64,000 nucleotides of DNA from Ilyonectria destructans (Eukaryota; Ascomycota; Sordariomycetes; Hypocreales; Nectriaceae): NCBI GenBank assembly GCA_020740775.1, contig JAHEWK010000018.1:1344369-1408368 (forward strand). Direction: 5' to 3'. Below, piece by piece: positions 1-10,705 of this stretch. A program made the translations under genes and the position numbers. The notes beneath the pieces were generated by a model that worked only from the letters and a program-made list of their open reading frames with translations, searched no databases and was not told where the DNA came from. Numbering within the stretch: the first letter of the stretch is position 1; each line of letters begins with the position of its first letter.

Positions 1-931
1 CACGATGGCTTTGGGCCCGCGTTGCCTAAAGCAGCTGCCGTCCGTGGTCAATGCCTCACTGGGTGCTTCACTGGATGCTTCACTGGGTGCTTCAGGTGTT
101 CAGAGCTGGAGGTCATAACACAGCGCAGGTCGGGGGGCGCTGTGGCGTAGCCGTTCTTGGACCCTCGTTTGATACCTCCGCAAGTGGCCAACCACGCGTC
201 GCCTTGGACAGGCACCTGAAACCCCTGACAGCCCTTGTCAGTACGACACCTCAAGCCATCAATTAGGACAAATCCATTGGGTGGTAATGAAAGGACTAAC
301 AAGGAGCGTATCATGCGAGACTAGGATCCTTTTTGTTCCTCTTTCATTTTTCATTGTATTTCTTCTTCTATTTGGGGGGGATTGTTCCCAGTCTACTAAG
401 TTAGGTGCCCGGCTCACTTTTGCTCGTCCCTCCCAGAAGGTCTAGGCTGTGTGTCATACACATGTAACACGACATCTCCCAGACCCTCTTCTCCAAAGCA
501 CAGTCAGGGTGTTTGGCACATCTTGATCGACACCCCGGATTTCCCCCAATGATATTTATAGATGCCCGCCCGTGATTTCTTCGTGTCATCTGCCTCCTCT
601 GCTCCATTGAAATCTGTTCCCCTTTGCTATGCGCAGCCCACTCAATAGGTGGGTGAATCGACCACTGTAAACCCATCACCCGCCATTCTCATTATATCAT
701 CATCCACGCGACAAATTCACACCCTGTATTATCTGCTGTTGTAATCCCCCGGGGCAGCCACATGTCCCCGAAGGTCAAGCAGAACAATGTCCTCACAGGG
801 CAGGACTGGTTGCTAAGGTTCTACCTCCATGAACCGGGTGGCTCCTTGGTTAGAAACTGACGGCGATTCTGAAGTTATGGCAACCATAAGTAGCTATATG
901 AGGTTGTTGTCTCAACTTCCATTGCTTGCAC
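1..931. other. No gene recognised; 3' flank of the U5 snRNP WD40 gene
   Basis: Small open frames occur on both strands, but none shows a recognisable domain or a consistent exon-intron structure. A short 12-bp tandem repeat lies at 57-92 and is listed separately. The distal part may hold the 3' UTR of the minus-strand gene that ends at 932, or the edge of a gene outside the window. Confidence 0.5.
57..92. repeat. 12-bp tandem repeat, three copies
   Basis: The unit CACTGGGTGCTT occurs three times in tandem at 57-68, 69-80 and 81-92, with one G-to-A difference in the middle copy. It lies in apparently non-coding DNA. No function is implied. Confidence 0.9.
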
Positions 932-2155
932 TCATTTCAGCTCGCCCAAGAGCATTGTGCGATCGGAAGACGCGGAGAGTACTATATCTTGTAAGCCAAA
1001 CGGAATTGAATCGGTCATGAAAGGTCGATACTTACGAATTGGCTCCTTGCCGGGAGCAAACTCGGCGCAGTTAACCGTACCCTTGTGCCCAGGAAGCTTG
1101 TAGCTGAGCTTGCCCGTTTCGCTCGACCACACCATCACCGTGCCGTCGCCTGATGCTGCCGCAATCTTCTTGCCCTCCGAGTCCCAACTAGCTCCCATCA
1201 GGTTCTTCTCCAGGCCCATAGTCGCGCCGTCAAAGGTTCGGATGTGTCTCTCGGTTGGTGCAAATGGTCGGATGTCCCACGTCCTGACGGTAGCATCCAT
1301 AGCGTAAGAAACGAGCGACTGCGAGTCCGGCGAGACCTTTAGGGACATGATGGTGTCCGAGTGTCCCAACATAGAGTAGACAACCGACTTCTTCCTCAGG
1401 TCCCACACGCGAATATCGTTGTCGATGCCACCAGCGTAAATCTCATTGCCCGCCTCCGAAATCGCCACAGCGGTAATGGGGAATTCGGTCTGGATGTAGT
1501 CAACCGCATTCTTTGATCGGGGGTCCCAAATGCCAATCGTCGAATCGTCGCTACCGCTGATGAGCAAGTCCTCTCCTCGCCTGCTGATATCCATCGAGTT
1601 GATTATTTCCTCGTGTCCGACATATCGACGTATCCGCGTTCCCGATGTCAAGTCCCAGCTTGCAAGGTGCGTGTCGGCCGATGCCGAGTACAAAATCTCC
1701 GAGTCGCGCGACCACTGTAGGTCGAGAATCGCACCTCGGTGTCCGTTCAACACACCATAGTTCTCGCAGTCGCCGTAGGTTCTCCAGAGCACTAGCTAGC
1801 ATTAGCCACGAGATTCCCTCCTCATGAAAGGAGCCCAATGGGACCTACTAATGGATCTATCCATCGATCCTGACGCGATCAGGTTGCCGGTCGGGTCAAA
1901 CTTGGCCGCAAAAATCTCCCCCGAGTGTCCGGAGAGCTCCATTACAGGCGCCTGCAACCCGCTCGTTCTTGGGGTCTGCAAACAGTCAGCTACTACGCAT
2001 GGCATTGATCAAGAAATACATACGCTCTGCACCAGGGCATTGCCCGACGCATTGAGGCGCGCGAGTGCGCCAGTCGAGGAGCTAACATTCTGTCGCTTGA
2101 CGAGCGACTGGGACATGCCCGGGTCATCGTCAGCGGGACGCTTCTCTGCCGACAT
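932..2155 (-). CDS. SNRNP40: U5 snRNP WD40-repeat protein (SNRNP40 / U5-40K type splicing factor)
   Basis: Predicted exons on the minus strand are 2155-2024, 1975-1849, 1791-1036 and 981-932, giving 354 aa, close to the about 357 aa of human SNRNP40. The three introns are 48, 57 and 54 bp with GTATGT, GTAGGT and GTAAGT donors. After a short basic, low-complexity N-terminus the protein is a chain of WD40 blades (for example GHSGEIFAAKF, GHRGAILDLQW, GHEEIINSMD, GHSDTIMSLKV, GHKGTVNCAEF). The segment YGDCENYGVLNGH is characteristic of the SNRNP40/Cwf17 family, whose members form a seven-blade propeller in the U5 snRNP. The start at 2155 was chosen because MSAEKRPADDD begins the conserved-length protein; an ATG 13 codons upstream is also open. 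It is divergent from bet3. Family assignment is firm; exact splice sites are inferred. Confidence 0.93.
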
Positions 2156-2620
2156 TTTGAGATGTGGAAAGTCGCCGGGTATCAACAGAAACAAAGTGCG
2201 ACCCAGAAATCACTGACGCGTTCTCCACTGAACAATTTCGCGAAAGCTATCGACAAGCTGCTTAGTCGTTGAGGATGCCGTGGTGAACTTTCGTCCAATG
2301 CAAATGCAGAACCGCGTCTGATTGGTGGCCGGGCCGAGAGTTGTTCCTACGTCGGTGATCCAGAACCTCCGTGCACCGACTGCGCCAGGGTGACGTTGAT
2401 GTCCGGCTCGCCTAGCTCATAGCATCACTTCCCCTGGCTTGGATCAAGATACAGCTCCCCAAGCCCGCCGCCATTCTCCAGCGCACATCCTGTGCTATCA
2501 GACACAAACTACTGCCATTGTTGCGCCCGTTAACACCGCTCCCCTAGCCGTCAGTGCCCAACCCGTGCCACCAAAGGCTAGCTGCGAGCCCCACCTTGGA
2601 CACCGTCCCCAACCAGCACA
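2156..2620. promoter_or_regulatory. Shared divergent intergenic region, U5 WD40 gene / bet3
   Basis: These 465 bp separate two divergently transcribed housekeeping genes and must contain both promoters. I see no convincing TATA box or named operator. Confidence 0.5.
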
Positions 2621-3365
2621 ATGTCGGCCAGCAAGGCATCTCGTGTGGGCGAAGAGTATGTAAACAAGAAGCCTCCTCCATGTGAGATTTTCCAAAGCTA
2701 ACATGTCCTTAGAATCTGGAAGTATGTTCATGGTCAATGCGCAACCCAGGAGAATAGAGAATCTGACGTCGAATAGAACCCGAATTGACAAGGTCAATGC
2801 CGAGCTCGTAACCCTGACCTACGGTACGATTGTTGCGCAACTATGCAAAGACTACGAGAGCGACTATGTCGAGGTGAACAAGCAGTTGGATAAGATGGGG
2901 TACAATATTGGACTGCGTCTCATCGAAGACTACCTCGCCAAATCCAATACCATGAAGCGATGCGCCAACTTCCGCGAGACGGCCGAAATGATTGCTCGGG
3001 TAGGAACACTTGTCTTTTTAGGCAGCCGTACATTAGCTAACATACGAGAACAGGTTGGGTTCAAAATCTTCCTCAACATCACCCCACAGGTGACAAACTG
3101 GACGAGTGATAATAATCAATTCTCGCTGGTATTTGACGAAAACCCGTTGGCAGACTTTGTCGAGCTGCCCGATGATGGCCGAGCACAAGACCAGCTCTGG
3201 TACTCCAACGTACTCTGCGGCGTGCTCCGAGGAGCTTTGGAGATGGTTCAGATGCAGGTAGAGGCTCACTTTATAAGTGACATCCTTCGGGGAAACGACA
3301 GCACAGAGATGAGGGTTTCGCTGATACGGTATATTGATGATGAGCTGCCACCGGAGGATGACTGA
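2621..3365 (+). CDS. bet3: TRAPP complex core subunit Bet3 (TRAPPC3)
   Basis: Predicted exons are 2621-2655, 2713-2721, 2777-2999 and 3054-3365, giving 192 aa (yeast Bet3 is 193 aa). Bet3 is a core subunit of the TRAPP tethering complex and Ypt/Rab exchange factor in ER-Golgi traffic. Family hallmarks include NAELVTLTYGTIVAQLC, MGYNIGLRLIEDYLA, FKIFLNITP, NPLADFVELP, LWYSNVLCGVLRGALEMVQ and ISDILRG. Cys77 (in MKRCANF) corresponds to the buried acylated cysteine of Bet3. The second exon is only 9 nt (2713-2721). It restores the conserved GEEIWK segment and is flanked by good splice sites (donor GTATGT, branch GCTAAC just upstream, acceptor TTAG). Skipping it also keeps the frame but loses three residues that yeast Bet3 has. 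Introns are 57, 55 and 54 bp. Confidence 0.95.
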
Positions 3366-5840
3366 GAAGCGGGATGCAAGTGACGGAGAAAGCAATGGCG
3401 AGAAGAACCCGACCGCGGCTGCATTCGTCCCGTCAGGGACCTGACACGAGGACCTAAGGTGGAAGAGAGAATACTACAGTGCTCGTTGATGAGAGCAGAT
3501 GCGAGGGCAATACTGATGGACCAAGCTCGTTCGAAATCTCGAACTGGGAGCGGATAACACCCATTCGAACACGAGAGAATCCTGGTCCAATGAGAGTCAC
3601 AGGGGTTCAGGGGCAGAGCCACGGAGCTCGGCATATGATGTTTCAAGCATATAGACGACCCGGCAGAGGACGGGCAGACAGACGAACGATGATAAAGAGA
3701 CGATCCATCTGAAGCCAAGACCAGATGCAGTTCTACAATATTTCCGAATCGGCCAATTACTAAATTAGGCCTCGATGGATCTGGAGAACCTGGTAGGGCG
3801 ATATGAGAGTCTAGTATGTGGAGGGTTCGGAGCGGCCCCAATCTTCTCCGATAACTATCGTGGAAGGCAAAAGCCCTCAAATTCTCCACAGCGGTTCGGC
3901 GGGTTTTATTCGCAAAGGCGGGTAAGGAGCAATGCTGAGCCAACAAGGGAGGCGAAGAGGGCGAGACTGGCGACTGGTAATAAGAGAGTGGTCCGTGGGA
4001 GCGCGTGAGAGCGCGTGAGAGGCCTGTGAGAGCATGATGAGGGAGGCCAAGTGGGCACTCAGGCCAGAATGACGGCGAGATCCCTGCCTGAGGCACTGGG
4101 GCCATCCAGGATAGTGCCTCAGGTGCCGACGTGATTGTGGTGCAGTCCCAGGAATACGCAGGGCTAGTTTGAGATTTACGTACCGAAAAATATTGCAAAC
4201 GGTTGCCAACGGGACGCCTCCTGAGCGGCAAAGCACCAGAGCCTCAGGGTAGTCATCCACTGTAAACTAGCGCGCTGCAGCCCTGTGAATCAAGCCTATG
4301 CACATCCCCCAAGTTATAGCGGACGGCCCCTAAATTTACCCACCGGTCTAGAGTCTGTCCCCGAATTTTAGGGCTTCGATCCACTGACAGCTCCAAAACC
4401 GCCGTGCTGGGAGCTGAAGCGCCCGCGGAAGCTTCCAGCCACCTTCCGTCCTTCCTTCCTTCCAGCCGTCCGCCACACGTTGGTTGCGGAACTTGCATCC
4501 AACTTCGGGTTTATGCATAAACGGGCGCGTGAGTAAGATGAGGCGCCTTATACGAAGGACATGCCACCACCTGGATTTCAGTTTGGTCAGGCCGCCAGCG
4601 TCGAAGACGCTCGAGAAATATTTGGCGCAATCTGCATGTTTCCAATGCGGGAATATGGTAGCAAATTATCTCTTCTGCCGTGTAAAAGTAAATGTTTGTT
4701 GAGAAGGCGCAGTTTGCGATGGAGTTTGCCTGCACACGCATATGTGCATGTCTCTCCACTTTCTCGATAAACCCCCGTTAGAACCATTGACAGGCGCGCT
4801 GTCCCCCCCTGGATTTCATGTAGCGATGTCTTTTCCGCTGTGAGCCCCGAGCCGCGCCGTGCAAGTCGAAGTGGCAGTGATTGAGACGGAGTCCAGCCTT
4901 GCCTGCATTTCGGACAATCACTTGTGCTTGGAGACTTGGTTATTCCCTCAATCTGCTTGTTTGCCTCCTGGCCTTTCTCTCAGCCTGGTCACGCCTGGAG
5001 CCGAAAGTACAGCGTGCGCAGAACAGCGCATCCGGAGCTGCGAGTGAGTGAGCCTGAAGAGCGAGCACCCTTCAAACGGGATCCGGAAACCCTCCACCGC
5101 CAAACAACGAACCACGTTTTTCCCTTCCCCTCACACACACACACACTCCCTCTCTTTTCTCTCCTTTTCCTCCTCTCATATTCGCTCTACTTTTCTCCAT
5201 CTTGGAACCAGCCCAACGTCCCGTCGAGTGTTGCCGGCCACTGCCCCAGCGCGCGCCGCCCACTCTACGACCAAGCCCCCCCCCCCCCCCCCCCCCCCCG
5301 GTTGGTGCTTCTGGTGCTGGGTACCTGCGCCACGCCCTGCACAGTGCTACAACACGAGGTACCCCCTACCGACGGGCCTATTCATTTATCTGCGTGCTCT
5401 GGCTCTAGGGCTCCCCCGGTACAGTAAAAAACCACCCCCGTCCTCCCGTCGCTCTCTCTCTTTTCCCGTCAAGTCGGTCGTCTCCATCCCATCCCAGGCG
5501 GCCAGCGCCCACCTCCACCAAAAACCAACCAACCACACCATCATCGCGACACCAACGCCCGTCGCCCATCGCCTATCGCCCATCCGCGCCATCGCCATCG
5601 GCCTCGCTGCGGCTCTCTCCTCCTCGCCGCTCTCTCTCCCGACTGCTTCCATCGACGACGCCCTCAATTACGCCCCCTCCCGCGCGACTTGCACCGCGTC
5701 CCCGCCTCCTGGGATCGCCGCCCGTCACGCCCACGCCGGTCGGCTGTCCAGCGCCAGCGCTCCGCGTGGTGGCACGTCCTGGTGGCTAACCCAGCAAACT
5801 TTTTGGCCTCATCGCCTCCCTCCCCCATCCCCATCACACC
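3366..5840. other. 2.5-kb gene-free stretch: bet3 3' flank and long upstream region of somA
   Basis: No frame here looks like a real gene. The distal 900 bp are pyrimidine-rich with a CA microsatellite (about 5132-5146) and a run of about 24 C residues (about 5276-5299), and probably contain the somA promoter and a long 5' leader with several short upstream open frames. A 10-bp direct duplication (GAGCGCGTGA) occurs near 4000-4020. Confidence 0.5.
5276..5299 (+). repeat. C homopolymer of about 24 bases
   Basis: An uninterrupted run of C is preceded by CCAAG and followed by GGTTGG, about 540 bp before the somA start codon. Homopolymers of this length are prone to slippage and sequencing error, so the exact count is uncertain. 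Confidence 0.85.
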
Positions 5841-8705
5841 ATGGCCATGAATCCAAACATCAACATGGCCGCCATGAACCAAATGGGCGGTCCTGTTGGC
5901 GGCGCTCCCATGCCCATGATGAATAATGGCGCCGTCAACCCTCAGGCTGCCGCCCAGGCTGCTGCCGCTGCCGCTGCCCGACAGCAGCAGATGAACGACG
6001 GCCAGCGCGGTGTGCTCAACACGTACATCTACGAGTACTTTATTCGATACGGCATGTACGACTGCGCTCGCTCCCTCCTCAACAGCGATCAACAGGTCAA
6101 CGTCCTCAAGGAAGGCGCGAACCGTCGTCGCGACGAGAACGGCAACGTAATCAATGGCGTCGGCGACGACCCCATGGATACCGATTCCAAGGACGACATT
6201 GACGCCAAGTTACCCGACGGTCTCCCTCCTCCCAAGCTACCCATGCCTGCCTCCGACACCTCCTTCCTCTACGAGTGGTTCTGTCTGTTCTGGGACATTT
6301 ACAACGCGCAACGCGCCAAGGGCGGCAACGGCAACGTCAACCAATATGTGGCACACACTCAGGTATGTCTCGTGGTTCTCCCACCATCTCCATATGCCCT
6401 CTCCTACGCCCGTCGCGGTCCTCTGCTCCTTTTTATTGCCTGCGGGCTTTCCTCATCAATCCCTAAATGCCGCCGATGGCGGTGATTCTTTATAAACGTT
6501 GACCCCTTACAGCAACAATCTCGAATGAAACAGAACCAGCAACAGGAACTCCTCCGCCAGATGCGGCCCGACATGACTCCACAGCAGTTCCAAATAATGC
6601 GTAACATGCAAAATGGCGGCATGGCCATGAACATGAAGCAGGGCAACCTCGCTCGCGCCGCTATGGCCAATAACCAGAACAAGTAAGCCTTCCCCCGTCT
6701 CACAAACACGACGTCCCTGTGTAACCCCGAACCCATAATCTAATACACACTGTCTAGTCCCCAGATGCAAATGCTCCAGCAGCAGGTCAAGCAAAACCAG
6801 ATGCAGAGGGATCCCTCTGGCATGGACGCCAACCGCGAAAGACCCTCCTCCCCCGCCTCCGGCGAGAACGCCCCTTCACCTTCCAAACGACAACGCATTG
6901 ACGGTGCTCCCTTCAACCCCAACCAGCCCGGTGGTATGATGCCCAACGGCCGCCCGGTTCAGGGCATGCCTGGTCAACAGATGCCTGGTAACGGTAACGC
7001 CGCCGCTCACCAGATGCTCGCCGCCAGCGGCATCAACCCGAACAATCTGAACCCCCAGCAGTTCCAGAACTTTGCCAACGCCCCGCCAGCCGCTCAGCAG
7101 AAGTCCATCGCAACATACGCTCAGAATCTCCAGCAGCACCACGGGAACCAGATGGGGAACAAACAGATGCCTGGTGCAGGTGGTCCTCAGGGCCAGGGAT
7201 CTCCGATGCTCCCTCAGGGTCCGGATGGCACTACCTTGAGCGCTTTCTATAACCCCAACGAAATGGGTGGTCCCGGTGGCATCCGGCCAGGACCCGGAGG
7301 CCCTCAGGCCGCTGGTAGCAGCAATCACGCGCTCCAGGACTACCAGATGCAGCTGATGCTCCTTGAGCAACAAAACAAGAAACGACTCATGATGGCCCGT
7401 CAAGAACAAGACACTATCGGCGGTGCACCTGGTGGTCCTGGTGGTCCCCCCGGGCCCAACGGACAGCCATTCCCTGATGCCTCCCCTCAGGCCATGCGAA
7501 CAGGTGCTTCCCCTAACCCTGCAGAGCAGATGAAGCGCGGCACCCCCCAAATGAACAATGCTGGTATTCCTTCGCCAGTCCCCGAGGGCGGCCAGTCTCG
7601 TGGCTCTCCCAACCCCGCCATGAACTTCATGGGCAACCATGTTGATCCCAACATGGGTCCTCACTTCTTCAAGGGCATGGATGGCAACATGGCTACCCAG
7701 CAACAGATGAACGGCATGAGGCCTCCTAGCTCGCACCCTGGCCAGCCATTCAACGGACAGATGAACCCGCAGCAGATGATGGCTGCTCGACAGCAGCAAG
7801 CACAGCAGCAGGCAGCACAGCAGCAGCAGCAGCAGCAGCAAGGCCAGCCAGGGCAGCAGCCCCAGGGTCAAGGTACCCCTCAGCAATGGCAACCTGGACC
7901 TAACGGACAGATGATGCCCCAGGGTATGCAACAGCAGAGTCCGCAGATTCAGGGAACGCCACAGCAGCGATCTATGCCACCCCCCTCGGCTCCTGCTGCC
8001 ACCGGCAATGCCAACAACCGGACAACTGCCTCTCCCCAACAAGCTGCCGCAGCTCCTCCTACGCCTAACCAGGGCAACAAGCCGGCCCCCAAGAAGAAGG
8101 AGAGCAAGAGCGCCAAGGACAAGGTAAGCATTCTTTCGTATTTGATTTGGACATGAAGATTAACAAGCTTTCAAGCGCGCCGCCTCCCAGAAGAAGTCTA
8201 ATCAGAATCTTAACAACGCGGGAGCGACCCCTGCTGGCGAGAACAGCGGCGAGCAAGACACGCCTGCACCTGCGACACCTATTACCCCGGCCACTGCAAA
8301 CTTCAAGAATGGCCAGAACGCCAACGCTGGTCAGAACGGACAACCCACAAGTGGTCCCGCTGCTGCTCCCGCCCCTGCAGCTGTGGCCACGGTCACCACC
8401 GCTCCTCCCGTCCCTGCAGTTGCGCCTCAGGGTCATGGAGACCCCAACCAAAACGGAAGCCTTATGGACAACTTTGGCAACATGGTATGTTGGCCCCTTC
8501 CCATGTATACCCTTGAACTTGAGTGCTAACTATACCTTTGCAGGACTTTGGAACTATGGAATTGGCTAACCCCTTGCAATCGGGCGATGTGCTCAACGAC
8601 TTTGACTTTGACTCGTTCCTCCACGATGGTGATGCGGATAACCAGCCGTTTGATTTCAACGGGGCGTTCTCTGGGATTGAGAGCGGTGAGATTGGGGCAG
8701 AGTGA
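5841..8705 (+). CDS. somA: LisH/LUFS-domain transcriptional regulator (Flo8/SomA family)
   Basis: Predicted exons are 5841-6362, 6513-6682, 6758-8123, 8176-8484 and 8544-8705, giving 842 aa. An Ala/Met/Asn-rich N-terminus precedes a LisH motif at about residues 55-87 (GVLNTYIYEYFIRYGMYDCA), then the FLYEWFCLFWDIYNAQR segment typical of LUFS proteins (LUG/LUH, Flo8, SSBP). The rest is a low-complexity Gln/Pro/Gly/Met-rich region with a polyglutamine run near 7798-7850, a basic patch (PSKRQRIDG), a Lys-rich PKKKESKSAKDK segment and an acidic C-terminus (LNDFDFDSFLHDGDAD) that could be an activation domain. Known family members (Flo8 in yeast, SomA/Som1 in moulds) act downstream of cAMP-PKA in adhesion, conidiation and virulence. 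Introns are 150, 75, 52 and 59 bp. The start has good context (ACCATGG). Family call is strong; the target programme is inferred. Confidence 0.9.
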
Positions 8706-9802
8706 AAGCGGCGGCAAACGCGTTGGGTCGGCATTAACATCTTGGGTCAAACTAATTCTGGCATCATTCGTCATGGCGTTTTTATGTGGAAATTATATCA
8801 TGGTCATGCGGCGATCAGGTCCCAGGGGGGTTATTGCTCCTCTGTGGTGGCTTATGGGGAAAAGAGTTCTTGTGCTTTACTTGTCAGATGTTTTCGTTGC
8901 TCTTTATACTCTTGTGGAACTTGGCTTACAGCTCTCTTTTCCTTCTCCTTGTCTTCCCTTTTCTTTTTTTCTTTTTTCTTTGTTTGTCCAGTGTCATTCC
9001 GGCCGTTGACGGTTTTCAAAGCAAAGATATGGTGGGGAACGGCGGAGCGAACCCATCTCCTGTAAAGTGCTATTCGGTGTATTCTGATGCTAACTGCGAA
9101 AATCACATACCATACTATTTTTTTCATGTATCATCGAAGAAGAAAAGGCCGAGATTTCTTGTTCGACTTGAGTGCACAGCAGACGGTTGTCGTTTCCGCG
9201 TGTCATTTGACAGTGATTGTAATGAAGTATGATGAACGAGGCATCTCAACTCTCACCTACTCCAGTGGAAGCGAGGAATGCGATCCACGCATGACAAGGG
9301 AATACCCCCTCAACGAGAACTCTCCTTCTCCTCGGAGGTATCTTGGCGTCGGGATCACCAGTTGATGTGTTTTCGTATGCACGCAGCCATCGTTTGTCTA
9401 TCCATTCTTTGGCTCAAAGTCCATAGAGCTGTCCGTTACGGAAAGGCAAACACACGTATCATTAACGGCTACCGGGAAACTCAAAATGTATGAACAATCT
9501 CCTTTTGTATGGTTTCTCAATTGCGCCATTGCTTAATCTAGGGTATCTAAAGGGTTCTAGAAAGAATAATACATTTCAACAAATAACAGCAGAAAACAAA
9601 CACAACACAATCAACGGTCCCGTTGCCTCACAGGGCAACAAATGACCTTCTCTGTGACATCTTGAGCACATCAACGTCTGAAATAACGAGGGCGACTGGT
9701 TGGTTTGTCCTCACTGACCGCGGGTCAATGGGTTGAAGAAGCGAAAAGGTGCCTCCAGACTGCACGCAGCCGGGGCAAAGACAAAGACGCGCTGCGGCTT
9801 GT
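8706..9802. other. Convergent intergenic region between somA and the GH16 gene
   Basis: About 1.1 kb of 3' flanking DNA for two convergent genes. It is pyrimidine-rich around 8930-8990 and includes AT-rich stretches near 9540-9610. I recognise no coding or RNA gene. Confidence 0.5.
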
Positions 9803-10705
9803 CTAGGCGGACTCATAAACGGCAACATACATGACTTCCATCATGTTGGCGTATCCAGATTCGGTGGCCTCATCGGGGTAACCCTAGCGAGTAGAGTTAG
9901 TTGTGAGTTTCTCGGTCTAAGTTGGGAATAGGGGTATACTTACAGGCCAGTTACCACCCACAGCAACGTTGAGGAGAATATACATGGGAGAGTGGGCGAG
10001 AGTTCCCCACGTGCCCTCGTCACCCAGGTCGCTGCCGACGAGGCTGTGGAAGGGGGCGCCGTCGAACAGCCAGGTGATAGTTTCGGTCTGCCAGTTGCCC
10101 GAGGTACGATCAATGACGATGGCCCAGTAGTGGAGGTTGTTGTCTGGAATGGCGACCGCCTTGCCGAGACCACTGGGTTCGTTACAGACGCCGCCGCCAA
10201 GCTGACCGCAATGGACAGTGCCGTAACCGGTCAGGTCGCCATTGACACGCTCAAAGATGTCGAGCTCGCCGCATGTGGGCCACTCGGTGCCGTGGCGGAT
10301 AGCGTCGCCGAGCATCCAGAAGGCGGGCCACATGCCCTGCTTGCTCAGGGCATCACCAGTGCGCAGTTGGGCCTCGACGCGCATGATGCGGCCGGGCTGG
10401 GCCATCCATGTCTTCTTGGACTCGATGCGGCCCGAGGTCCACTGGCCATTGTCGGACTTGCAGGGGACGAGCTGGAGGGAGTCGCCGCCGGAGAGTTGGA
10501 TGTTGGAGTTGGACTCGGTGTATTCCTGCAGCTCGTTGTTGACAGAGACATCGAGGGCGACGTTCCACGTGTCGAGGTCGACTGAGCAGCCTTGGCAGCC
10601 GGAGAAGGCATCTTGCCATACAATATTGAAACCGTTGATGTTGGGGGCCTGGATGGCAGCTGTCAAGGCAGGGAGAGAGGCGTAGAGGGCGGTAGAGAAG
10701 CGCAT
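9803..10705 (-). CDS. Secreted GH16-family beta-glucanase-like protein
   Basis: Exons are 10705-9944 and 9883-9803, giving 280 aa, with one 60-bp intron (donor GTAAGT). The N-terminus MRFSTALYASLPALTAA is a plausible signal peptide ending near residue 16-20. The GH16 core follows, with WPAFWMLG and the catalytic motif at E147-L-D149-I-F-E152, the ExDx(x)E arrangement of the family. It also has the LHYWAIVID and GGNWPGYPDEAT segments usual in fungal laminarinase-type enzymes. GH16 enzymes cleave or remodel beta-1,3(4)-glucans, but the substrate cannot be read from the sequence. There is no C-terminal GPI-anchor signal, so a secreted soluble enzyme is more likely than a wall-anchored Crh transglycosylase. 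The gene is convergent with somA. Confidence 0.9.

Noticed and set aside
3266..4231. 321-codon open frame, minus strand
   Set aside because: It overlaps the bet3 3' end antisense, has the Ser/Pro/Leu/Arg composition of chance frames and shows no domain.
5048..5926. 292-codon open frame, plus strand, upstream of somA
   Set aside because: It runs through simple-sequence DNA including the C tract and overlaps the somA start in another frame; the translation is low-complexity without family features.
6876..8042. 388-codon open frame antisense to somA
   Set aside because: It is the mirror of the Gln/Pro-rich coding region (CAG repeats read as Leu/Cys on the opposite strand) and overlaps real exons.
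8742..9232. Short plus-strand frames after somA (107-153 codons)
   Set aside because: They lie in the pyrimidine-rich 3' region, three overlapping frames are open at once, and the hydrophobic composition comes from T-rich DNA rather than a conserved membrane protein.
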